From Pseudomonadota bacterium (GTDB lineage Bacteria; Pseudomonadota; Alphaproteobacteria; Acetobacterales; Acetobacteraceae), in NCBI GenBank assembly GCA_021826485.1, contig JAKAZX010000006.1:1-27362 (forward strand): a stretch of DNA of 27,362 nt, written 5' to 3'. Below the pieces are notes generated by a model. It was not told where the DNA came from, searched no databases, and worked only from the letters and a program-made list of their open reading frames with translations. Of this stretch, positions 5,441-13,104 are shown in pieces; the stretch's first letter is position 1; each line of letters starts with the position of its first letter. Position numbers and translations under genes: made by a program.

Positions 5441-7860
5441 TTCCTGCCGATTTCCTCGCCACCTTCCCGGCGGACCGCCGGCTTTCGCGGGAGGAGGCAC
5501 TTGGCCTCGTCGCGGTGCAGGATCACACCGCACTTCACGCCGCCGCCGCCCGTCGCCGGGATGCCGCGCATGGCGATCGGGTGTCGTATTCGCGCAAGGT
5601 CTTCATTCCGCTGACGCGGCTCTGCCGCGACGTCTGCCATTACTGCACCTTCGCCCAGCCCCCGCAGAAGGGCAGAGCCGCCTATCTCTCGCCCGACCAA
5701 GTGCTTGCCATCGCCGAAGCCGGACGGAACGCGGGATGCAAGGAGGCCCTGTTCACCCTCGGCGACAAGCCCGAATTGCGCTACGCGACCGCCCGTGCCG
5801 AGTTGCACGCGCTGGGCCATGCGTCCACCCTTTCCTATCTCGCAGAGATGGGCGAGCTGGTCCTGAAGCGGACAGGGCTGCTGGCGCACTTCAATCCGGG
5901 ATTGATGGCGGATGACAATCTCGCGGCCCTGCGTTCCGTCTCCGTGTCGCAAGGAATCATGCTGGAAAGCGCCTCGTCGCGGCTGTGCGAGAAGGGGGGG
6001 CCGCATCACGGGTCGCCGGACAAGCATCCGGCCTTGCGCATCGATACGATCCGCCGGGCGGGCGAGCATGCCATTCCGTTCACCTCGGGCATCCTCATCG
6101 GCATCGGCGAGAGCCGTGCGGAGCGGATCGACGCGCTGCTCGCCCTGCGCGATCTGAACGACCGCTATGGCCACATCCAGGAGATCATCATCCAGAACTT
6201 CCGGCCCAAGCCCGGAACGCGCATGGCCGATGCCGAAGCCCCGTCGCTGCACGATCATCTCTGGACCATCGCCGTCGCCCGCCTGCTGTTCGAAGCGGGC
6301 ATGAACCTCCAGGCGCCGCCCAATCTACGCCCTGACGAACTGCCCGCACTGATCGATGCCGGGATCAACGACTGGGGCGGCGTCTCGCCAGTCACGCCGG
6401 ACCATGTGAACCCGGAAGCGCCGTGGCCGCATCTGGCCGCGCTCGCCGAAGCAACGGCCGCAGCCGGCAAGGTGCTGACCGAGCGGCTCGCGATCTATCC
6501 CGCTTTTGCCCGTCAGCCACGGAAATGGCTGTCGGACCGCGTGCGCAAGCCGGTCGGCGACCTTGTCGACGGCGATGGGTGGCCGCGCGGCGACACTTGG
6601 TGCCCCGGCCGCGACAGCCCGTTGCCGCAGACGGAGCTGGCCTTTCTGCACGCCGACCCGCCGCGGCGCATCCCGCACGAGATTACCGCCATCCTCGCCA
6701 CGGTGGAACGCGGCGGCCTGCTCACGGAGCAGGAGATTGTTCAACTGTTCCGGGCGCGCGATCAGGATTTCGCCGCGGTCTGCCGTGCCGCCGACGTCCT
6801 GCGCCGGGTGGTGAACGGCGATGTCGTCAGCTACGTGGTCACGCGCAACATCAACTACACCAACATCTGCTCCTTCAGATGCCAGTTCTGCGCCTTCTCC
6901 AAAGGCAAGCTGAGCGAGAACCTGCGCGGCCGGCCCTACGATCTCGATCTGCGCGCCATCGCCGATCGCGCGGGCGAGGCCTGGCAGCGGGGTGCCACCG
7001 AGGTCTGCATGCAGGGCGGGATTCATCCGTCCTACACGGGCCGGACCTATCTTGAGATCGCGCGGGCAGTGCGGGAGTGCGTGCCGGGGATGCACGTGCA
7101 TGCGTTCTCGCCGCTGGAGGTATTCCAGGGCGCGAAATCCCTCGGCATCCCGGTCGCGGAGTTCCTGCAGGCGTTGAAGGCCGCGGGGCTTGGCACGCTG
7201 CCCGGAACGGCGGCCGAGATTCTCGATGACGAGGTGCGCGCGGTTCTCTGCCCCGACAAGCTCAATACGGCGGAATGGCTGGCAGTCATGCGCGCTGCCC
7301 ATGCGACGGGGCTTCGCTCCACGGCTACGATCATGTTCGGCCATGTCGACCGCTACGAGCACTGGGCGCGCCACCTCATCCGCATCCGCGACCTGCAGAT
7401 CGAGACCGGCGGCTTCACCGAATTCGTCCCGCTGCCGTTCGTGCACATGGAGGCGCCGATCTACCTGAAGGGTCGTTCGCGGCCGGGGCCGACCTTTCGG
7501 GAGGTGCTGCTGATGCACGCCGTCGCACGCCTCGCGCTGCATCCGCACATCGTCAACATCCAGGCCTCCTGGGTGAAGCTCGGTGCCGAGGGGGTGCGCC
7601 AGTGCCTCGGCGCCGGCGTCAACGATCTCGGCGGCACGCTCATGGACGAAAGCATCTCCCGCGCCGCCGGCGCCGCGTACGGGCAGGAGATGACCCCGCA
7701 GCGCATGGAAGCGATCATTCGCGCGGCCGGTAGGGTGCCGCGCCAGCGCACCACGCTCTACCGGGACGCACCCGACGAGCGCCGAACCCGATCCTTCCTG
7801 GCCGGCGGCCGATCCGCCGCCATCGAAAGCCCGCACGTCGCAGCACTGGAAACCCACTGA
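5437..7860 (+). CDS. fbiC: Bifunctional FO synthase, CofG-CofH fusion (FbiC type)
   Basis: An 807-residue protein with two radical-SAM halves, as in actinobacterial FbiC. The N-terminal CofG-like half has its cluster ligands at Cys63, Cys67 and Cys70 (CRDVCHYC). The C-terminal CofH-like half has Cys478, Cys482 and Cys485 (CSFRCQFC). CofH joins tyrosine to the ribityl-uracil intermediate of riboflavin synthesis, and CofG closes the deazaflavin ring to give FO, the F420 chromophore. CofG spans roughly residues 1-370 and CofH roughly 395-807. Archaea and cyanobacteria usually carry the halves as separate genes. The start overlaps cofC as ATGA. The gene ends the biosynthetic operon; a gap with palindromes follows. 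Both clusters look intact, so the enzyme should be functional. Confidence 0.96.
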   Translation: MIPADFLATFPADRRLSREEALGLVAVQDHTALHAAAARRRDAAHGDRVSYSRKVFIPLTRLCRDVCHYCTFAQPPQKGRAAYLSPDQVLAIAEAGRNAGCKEALFTLGDKPELRYATARAELHALGHASTLSYLAEMGELVLKRTGLLAHFNPGLMADDNLAALRSVSVSQGIMLESASSRLCEKGGPHHGSPDKHPALRIDTIRRAGEHAIPFTSGILIGIGESRAERIDALLALRDLNDRYGHIQEIIIQNFRPKPGTRMADAEAPSLHDHLWTIAVARLLFEAGMNLQAPPNLRPDELPALIDAGINDWGGVSPVTPDHVNPEAPWPHLAALAEATAAAGKVLTERLAIYPAFARQPRKWLSDRVRKPVGDLVDGDGWPRGDTWCPGRDSPLPQTELAFLHADPPRRIPHEITAILATVERGGLLTEQEIVQLFRARDQDFAAVCRAADVLRRVVNGDVVSYVVTRNINYTNICSFRCQFCAFSKGKLSENLRGRPYDLDLRAIADRAGEAWQRGATEVCMQGGIHPSYTGRTYLEIARAVRECVPGMHVHAFSPLEVFQGAKSLGIPVAEFLQALKAAGLGTLPGTAAEILDDEVRAVLCPDKLNTAEWLAVMRAAHATGLRSTATIMFGHVDRYEHWARHLIRIRDLQIETGGFTEFVPLPFVHMEAPIYLKGRSRPGPTFREVLLMHAVARLALHPHIVNIQASWVKLGAEGVRQCLGAGVNDLGGTLMDESISRAAGAAYGQEMTPQRMEAIIRAAGRVPRQRTTLYRDAPDERRTRSFLAGGRSAAIESPHVAALETH

Positions 7861-7869
7861 CCCACGACT

Positions 7870-7905
7870 ATGACCAAGCGATGAATGTGGTCATCCTAAT
7901 TTAGG
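7870..7905 (+). promoter_or_regulatory. Two dyads upstream of the CoA-transferase operon
   Basis: ATGACCA (7870-7876) and TGGTCAT (7888-7894) form an inverted repeat with an 11-base spacer. It is directly followed by CCTAA-T-TTAGG (7895-7905), a second dyad. Neither is GC-rich nor followed by a T run, so a terminator for the F420 operon is unlikely. They lie in the most AT-rich part of the 99-base gap before the CoA-transferase and are better read as regulator binding sites. I could not place a convincing -35/-10 pair. Confidence 0.35.
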
Positions 7906-7975
7906 TATGTTAGCTTCAATACGGAAATCGGTGCGATCCGCACCCCGTGGACAGGACCGATGACGCGTCGGATCG

Positions 7976-7981
7976 AGGAGG
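7976..7981 (+). promoter_or_regulatory. Perfect Shine-Dalgarno before a TTG start
   Basis: AGGAGG ends 5 bases before the TTG at 7987. It is a far better ribosome site than the weak AGGA 3 bases before the in-frame ATG at 7960, so it supports the TTG as start of the CoA-transferase alpha subunit. Confidence 0.45.
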
Positions 7982-7986
7982 GATTT

Positions 7987-8952
7987 TTGGCCGGATCGCC
8001 GGTACGAAGCTATGATTCGCTGCGAGGAGGTCTGGCGCGGCGCGATCGCAGCCTGCGCGAGAAGGTCATGTCCCTGCATGACGCCGCCACACTGGTCCAG
8101 GACGGGATGTCGGTCGGCATCGGCGGCTCCACCATGTCGCGAACGCCGATGGCCATGATCTGGGAGCTGATACGCCAGCAGCGCCGGCATCTTTCCTGCG
8201 CGCGCAGCATCGTTTCGACCGACGGCGACCTGCTGTTCGGCTCGGACGTCGCCGACGAGATCACCACGAGCTGGTTCGCGCAGGGCATCCTGTGGGGCCT
8301 CTCGAAGGTCATGCGTCATCACGTCGAAACCGGCGGGAAGCGCTTCTACGAATGGAGCCACATGGCGATCGGAATGCGCTTCCGCGCCGGCGGCATGGGC
8401 GTGCCGTTCCTGCCGATCCGCTCGATGCTGGGGTCGGACGTGCTGCGCCAGCGGCCGGAAGCGAAGACCTTCGAGTGCCCCTTCACCGGGGAGACGCTGC
8501 TGCTGGTCCCCGCACTCAACCCCGACGTCGCGCTGATCCATGTGCAGCGCTGCGATCCCTACGGCAATGCCCAGATCGACGGCCTGCAGTTCATGGACAT
8601 CGATCTCGCCATGGCGGCCGACCGGGTCATCCTGACCACCGAGCGCATCGTCTCCAACGAACAGATCCGGCGCGCCCCGGATCAGACCAAGATCCCGTTC
8701 TTCTGCGTCGATGCGGTGGTGGAGGTCCCGTTCGGTGCGGCACCGCATGAATGTTTCGGGGTTTACGAGCCGATGATGCGTCACATGGAAGCCTATGTGG
8801 CGAAGGTGAACGCCGACCCGGTTGAGGGTATGCGCGACTATCTGGCGCGCCACGTGTACGAACCCGGCAGTTGGACCGACTTCCTGTCCCTGATCGGCCT
8901 CGACGAACTGCTCGAGGCGAGCAACCGCGGGCGGAGCATCTACAATGACTGA
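7987..8952 (+). CDS. Glutaconate-type CoA-transferase, subunit A
   Basis: A roughly 321-residue class I CoA-transferase alpha subunit resembling Acidaminococcus GctA. Shared segments include the start of homology (KVMSLHDA), GLPFLPI-like VPFLPIRSMLGSD, ALIHVQRCDPYGNAQI, ERIVSNEQIRR and CVDAVVEVPFGAAPHECFGVYE. With subunit B it moves CoA between acyl-CoA and a free, often dicarboxylic, acid. TTG at 7987 is preferred because of the AGGAGG 5 bases upstream; ATG at 7960 is in frame and possible. Family homology only begins near the ATG at 8068, so about 27 residues are an extension. It overlaps subunit B by 8 bases. The true substrate is unknown; glutaconate itself is only the reference case. It is first in a likely operon with the LLM enzyme and molybdenum hydroxylase. 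Confidence 0.85.
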   Translation: MAGSPVRSYDSLRGGLARRDRSLREKVMSLHDAATLVQDGMSVGIGGSTMSRTPMAMIWELIRQQRRHLSCARSIVSTDGDLLFGSDVADEITTSWFAQGILWGLSKVMRHHVETGGKRFYEWSHMAIGMRFRAGGMGVPFLPIRSMLGSDVLRQRPEAKTFECPFTGETLLLVPALNPDVALIHVQRCDPYGNAQIDGLQFMDIDLAMAADRVILTTERIVSNEQIRRAPDQTKIPFFCVDAVVEVPFGAAPHECFGVYEPMMRHMEAYVAKVNADPVEGMRDYLARHVYEPGSWTDFLSLIGLDELLEASNRGRSIYND

Positions 8953-9715
8953 TGTCCCGCACTGCACCGCCGCCGAGATGCTGGCGATCCTGAGCGCGCG
9001 GCAGCTTGCGGACGGGCAGGTGGTGTTCGCAGGCGTGGGCATCCCGCTGCTGGCGGCAACCCTCGCCCAGCGGCTGCGCTGCCCGGGCCTGACAATCCTG
9101 TTTGAGGGCGGCGTGATCGGCGCCTTCGTCGAGCCGGGGAAGCTGCCGCCCTCCACCAACGATCAGCGCTGCACCAAGCGTGCCAACATGGTGCTCGGCA
9201 GCGCCGACGTCCTGCTGCTGCTGCAGCGGGGCTATGTCGATGTCGGGTTCATGGGCGGGGCGCAGATCGATCAGTACGGTAATCTCAACTCTTCCTTCAT
9301 CGGCGATCCGGCCGCGCCCAGGACGCGGCTGCCCGGCACCGGCGGCGGCAACGATATTTCGAGCCTCACCAACATGATCGTCGCCATGAAGCATGAGCGT
9401 CGGCGGTTCGTGAAAGCCGTGGATTTCATCACCAGCCCGGGTTTCATCCGGGGCAATCGGACGCGGGCGGAAAGCGGCCTGCCGGCGGGGGGCATGTTCC
9501 GGGTGATCACGGAGCTTGCGGTGTTCGGCTTCGATGACGAGTCGCGGCGCATGAAGGTCCTCGCGCTCAATCCCGGGGTCAGCCGCGAGCAGGTCCAGGA
9601 CAACACCGGCTTCGAGCTGATCTTCGACGATCCGCTCTCGATGACCGCGCCGCCGACCGACCACGAGCTCGGCACGCTCAGACATCTCGATCCCGAGCGC
9701 CTGTTCACGGCCTGA
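8945..9715 (+). CDS. Glutaconate-type CoA-transferase, subunit B
   Basis: A 256-residue beta subunit closely following GctB. The residue aligned with the catalytic glutamate of A. fermentans GctB (Glu54) is also Glu54 here, in an LFEGGV context where GctB has VESG. This is the nucleophile that forms the enzyme-CoA thioester, so true transferase activity is expected, not the ring-hydrolase activity of the related mycobacterial IpdAB. The MGGAQIDQYGNLNSS segment and a later KRRFVKAVDFITSPGFIRG-like stretch are also family hallmarks. It overlaps subunit A by 8 bases and is followed 26 bases later by the LLM oxidoreductase. Confidence 0.9.
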   Translation: MTDVPHCTAAEMLAILSARQLADGQVVFAGVGIPLLAATLAQRLRCPGLTILFEGGVIGAFVEPGKLPPSTNDQRCTKRANMVLGSADVLLLLQRGYVDVGFMGGAQIDQYGNLNSSFIGDPAAPRTRLPGTGGGNDISSLTNMIVAMKHERRRFVKAVDFITSPGFIRGNRTRAESGLPAGGMFRVITELAVFGFDDESRRMKVLALNPGVSREQVQDNTGFELIFDDPLSMTAPPTDHELGTLRHLDPERLFTA

Positions 9716-9741
9716 CCAGAAATCGCCCCGGAGGTACGCCG

Positions 9742-10698
9742 ATGAAAAGCCTCGCCAAGACCTTTGGCATCGCCGCCCGCAATTTCACCGCGTATCCGGA
9801 AATGCCCGACGCCAGGCGGCTTGTCGACTATGGCGTGGAGGTGGAGCGGCTCGGTTACGATTCGGTCTGGGTGTGGGACCACATGCTGCTCGGCGTCGAG
9901 CCGAATTTCCCGATCATCGATTCGCTCACCGTGCTCACCGGGATCGCGGCGCGGACCAGCCGCATCAGGATGGGCACCGGCATCCTGGTGCTGCCGCTGC
10001 GCAACCCGGTCACCCTCGCCAAGCAGCTCGCCAGCATGGACCTGCTGTCCGACGGCCGGCTCATCATGGGCATGGCCTCGGGCTGGTACAAGCGGGAGTT
10101 CGATGCGGTCGGCATCCCGTTCGACAAACGCGGCAAGCTCATGGACGAGAATTTGGAGATCATGAACCGGCTGTGGACCGAGCCGAAGGTCGACGGGAAA
10201 TACATGCACCACAACATCGCCGCCGCGGTGATGTATCCCAAGCCGCGGCAGCAGCCGCGCATGCCGATCCTGATCGGCGGCTACGTCGACAGGGTCCTGC
10301 AGCGTGCAGGGACGGCGGGCGACGGCTGGCTCACCTATTTCTACCGGCCGGACGATTTCAAGCGGTCCTGGGACAAGATCCGCGCCTTCGCCGCGGAGGC
10401 CGGCAAGGATCCGGATACGCTGCTCAACGCCTCGCAACTGCCGATCATGGTCGGCCCGTCCAGGGAGGCGGTGCGCGACGAGATGATGGAGTGGCTGAAC
10501 AAGGAATGGGATTTCCCGGCCCATAGCGACTGCTCGCGCGACAGCGCGATCATGGGATCGGTCGATGACTGCGTGGCGCAGTTGCGCGAGCATATCGCCG
10601 TAGGCGTGCAGAAGATCATCTTCGTTCCCTACAAATACCGTCAGGACCAGGTCGAGACGATCGCGCGCGAGATCATCCCCCGCCTGCGGGCGTCGTGA
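9742..10698 (+). CDS. LLM-class oxidoreductase, probably F420-dependent
   Basis: A 318-residue luciferase-like TIM-barrel protein. Typical elements are GYDSVWVWDHM near residue 38, a RIRMGTGILVLPLRNPVTLAKQ strand-loop, and MGMASGWYKREFDAVGIPFDKRG in the middle, where F420-dependent members bind the cofactor. Enzymes of this class use F420 or FMN to oxidise or reduce very varied substrates. F420 is favoured here because all biosynthetic genes and an F420 reductase lie just upstream. A strong GGAGG precedes the ATG by 8 bases. It sits between the CoA-transferase and the molybdenum hydroxylase, so it likely works on the same pathway. The substrate cannot be read from sequence. Confidence 0.85.
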   Translation: MKSLAKTFGIAARNFTAYPEMPDARRLVDYGVEVERLGYDSVWVWDHMLLGVEPNFPIIDSLTVLTGIAARTSRIRMGTGILVLPLRNPVTLAKQLASMDLLSDGRLIMGMASGWYKREFDAVGIPFDKRGKLMDENLEIMNRLWTEPKVDGKYMHHNIAAAVMYPKPRQQPRMPILIGGYVDRVLQRAGTAGDGWLTYFYRPDDFKRSWDKIRAFAAEAGKDPDTLLNASQLPIMVGPSREAVRDEMMEWLNKEWDFPAHSDCSRDSAIMGSVDDCVAQLREHIAVGVQKIIFVPYKYRQDQVETIAREIIPRLRAS

Positions 10699-10767
10699 GC
10701 GCCCGGCCGCAGGACCTGTCCGCAACCGAGAGACCGGCGCGAAGGATCGCAGCATGAAGGCGCGGGG

Positions 10768-13104
10768 ATGACCGGGCAGGGCGTCGGTGCGTCGGCCAGA
10801 CGCCGGGAGGATGATCGCTTCCTGCGCGGGCGCGGCCAGTTCGTCGGCGATATCCGCCTCGCCGGCATGCAGGATGTGGCCTTCGTCCGCTCCCCCCTCG
10901 CCCATGCGACGCTGCGCGGCGTGCGCATCCCCGATGCGGTCCGCAGCCGGGTGTTCACCGCCGCCGATCTCGCAGGCGTGAAGCCGATCGTCGCGGTGTC
11001 GGGCCTGCCGGGGTTCAAGAAGTCGGAACAGCCGGTGCTGGCGCACGACAAGGTGCGCCAGGTCGGCGAACTCATCGCCATGTGCATCGGCCCGACGCGC
11101 GCGGAGGCGGAGGACGTCGCCGCCACCGTCACCGCCGAACTGGAGGAGCTGCCCGCCGTCCACGACATGCTGGCGGCGCGCGCGCGGGGCTCGGCGCTGC
11201 TGCACGAACACTGGGGCGACAACGTCTTCCTGGAAACCTTCGTCGATATCGGGATCGAAGCCGCCTTCGATGCGCCGATCAAGCTGACGCGCCGGATTTC
11301 CACCGCCCGCCAGTGCATGGCCCCGATCGAGGGCCGCGGCACGGTCGCCTACTGGGACAACCGCATGGAGCAGCTCGTGCTCTACACCGGCAGTCAGATG
11401 CCGCATATCGTCCGCACCGGGCTCGCCGAATGCCTGGGCCTGATGCAGACGCAGGTGCGCATCGTCTCCCCGGACGTGGGCGGCGGCTTCGGCTACAAGG
11501 GCATCCTGCTGCCGGAGGATATCTGCCTCGGGTGGCTGGCGATGCGCTGCGGGCATCCGGTGCGCTGGCTCGAAGACCGGCGAGAACATCTGACCGCCGG
11601 CGCGAACTGCCGCGAGCACGACTACGACATCACCGTCTATGCCGACCGCGACGGGACGCTGCGCGGCATCGATTGCGAAGCGACGGTCGATTCCGGGGCC
11701 TACTCCTCCTACCCGTTCTCGGCTTGCCTGGAAGCGGCGCAGGTCGCGAGCATCCTGCCCGGGCCTTACGACTTCCCGTCCTATCGCTGCCGGACCTGGT
11801 CGGTCGCGACCAACAAATGTCCGATCCTGCCCTACCGCGGCGTCGCGCGGACGGGGGTCTGCTACGCGCTCGAACTCATGCTGGACCTCGTGGCGCGCGA
11901 GGCGGGGCTTGAGCCGTTCGAGGTCCGCATGAAGAACCTCGTGCGGCCCGAGCAGATGCCGTTCGACAACATCACGAACAAGCATTTCGACAGCGGCGAC
12001 TATCCGCAGGCGCTGCGCCGGGCGCTGGCCGCGGCTGACCTTGAAGGCATCCGTGCGCGCCAGCGGCGCGGCGAACCGGATGGGCGCCTCATCGGCATCG
12101 GCATCGCGATCTATTGCGAGCAGGGCGCCCACGGCACCTCGGTCTATGCCGGCTGGGGCATTCCGATGGTGCCGGGCCATGAGCAGGCAACCGCGCGCAT
12201 GACGCCCGATGGCGGGCTCGAACTGCGGGTCGGGGTGCATTCGCACGGCCAGAGCATGGAGACCACCCTCGCCCAGGTCGCGCACGAGATCCTCGGCATC
12301 GACATCGACCGGATCAAGCTGGTCCACGGCGATACCGAATACACACCCTACTCCACCGGAAGCTGGGGATCGCGCGGTGCGGTAATGGCCGGCGGCGCGG
12401 TCGCCACCGCCGCGCGGGAAGTGGCGCGACTCGCGGCGGAGATCGGCGCGCATCTGCTGCAGGCCGACCCGCGCACCGTCACGCTGCGCGACGGTGCGGT
12501 GTACGGACCGTCCGGCAGCGTCACGCTGGCGGAGATCGCGCATGTCTGGTACCGACGGCCGCAGGACCTGCCGGTGTCGGTGGATCCGCGCGGCCTGGAA
12601 GCGACGATCGGCTACAAGCCGGGCCGCGATTCCGGAACCTTCAGCTACGCCGCCCATGTCGCAACCGTCGCGGTCGATCCGCAGACCGGCGATATCGAGA
12701 TACTGGACTACGTGATCGTCGAGGACGGCGGCCGGCTGATCAACCCGATGGTCGTGGACGGACAGATCTACGGCGGCTTCGCACAGGGTATCGGCACCGC
12801 GCTGTACGAGGAGATGAATTTCGACGCCTCCGGACAGCCGCTCGCCTCCACCTTCGCCGACTATCTTCTGCCGGGCCCGACGGAAGTGCCCGCGCCACAT
12901 CTGCACCACATGGAAACGCCGGCACCCTATACCGAATTCGGCGTCAAGGGGCTGGGCGAAGGCGGTGCCATCGCCCCGCCCGCCGCGATCGGCAACGCCG
13001 TCAACGACGCGCTGCGGACGCTCGGTGCCGAGGTCCTGCAATCGCCGATGACGCCGCGCCGCGTGCTGGCGGCGATCGCCGCGGCGCGGGAAGGTACCGC
13101 GTGA
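10768..13104 (+). CDS. Molybdenum hydroxylase large subunit (xanthine oxidase / CoxL form II family)
   Basis: A 778-residue molybdopterin-binding large subunit. The active-site loop reads PYRGVAR (355-361), the AYRGAGR-like form of 'form II' CoxL relatives, not the AYRCSFR loop of true aerobic CO dehydrogenase. A GGGFGYKG motif near residue 240 contacts the cofactor. The catalytic glutamate of the family is present as Glu731 in GLGEGG near the C-terminus. Such enzymes insert water-derived oxygen at an electron-poor carbon, commonly on N-heterocycles, aldehydes or purines. It ends in a GTGA overlap with the FAD subunit. The gap of 69 bases from the LLM gene does not hold a clear promoter. CO oxidation is unlikely; the actual substrate is open. 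Confidence 0.92.
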   Translation: MTGQGVGASARRREDDRFLRGRGQFVGDIRLAGMQDVAFVRSPLAHATLRGVRIPDAVRSRVFTAADLAGVKPIVAVSGLPGFKKSEQPVLAHDKVRQVGELIAMCIGPTRAEAEDVAATVTAELEELPAVHDMLAARARGSALLHEHWGDNVFLETFVDIGIEAAFDAPIKLTRRISTARQCMAPIEGRGTVAYWDNRMEQLVLYTGSQMPHIVRTGLAECLGLMQTQVRIVSPDVGGGFGYKGILLPEDICLGWLAMRCGHPVRWLEDRREHLTAGANCREHDYDITVYADRDGTLRGIDCEATVDSGAYSSYPFSACLEAAQVASILPGPYDFPSYRCRTWSVATNKCPILPYRGVARTGVCYALELMLDLVAREAGLEPFEVRMKNLVRPEQMPFDNITNKHFDSGDYPQALRRALAAADLEGIRARQRRGEPDGRLIGIGIAIYCEQGAHGTSVYAGWGIPMVPGHEQATARMTPDGGLELRVGVHSHGQSMETTLAQVAHEILGIDIDRIKLVHGDTEYTPYSTGSWGSRGAVMAGGAVATAAREVARLAAEIGAHLLQADPRTVTLRDGAVYGPSGSVTLAEIAHVWYRRPQDLPVSVDPRGLEATIGYKPGRDSGTFSYAAHVATVAVDPQTGDIEILDYVIVEDGGRLINPMVVDGQIYGGFAQGIGTALYEEMNFDASGQPLASTFADYLLPGPTEVPAPHLHHMETPAPYTEFGVKGLGEGGAIAPPAAIGNAVNDALRTLGAEVLQSPMTPRRVLAAIAAAREGTA

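Noticed and set aside
3291..6258. Long minus-strand open frames across the cof operon
   Set aside because: They are antisense to cofE, cofD, cofC and fbiC, each supported by motifs over its full length.
7861..7959. Rho-independent terminator after fbiC
   Set aside because: The dyads there are AT-rich with long or tiny spacers and no T run; they look more like protein-binding sites.
7987..9715. IpdAB-type steroid ring hydrolase
   Set aside because: Subunit B keeps the GctB catalytic glutamate at residue 54 and is more like GctB in the QIDQYGNLNSS and TSPGFI regions.
9271..13041. A 1256-codon open frame on the minus strand
   Set aside because: It lies opposite the CoA-transferase, LLM and Mo-hydroxylase genes, which have clear family motifs. 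Its translation is Arg/His/Asp/Gly-rich, typical of the antisense of GC-rich coding DNA.
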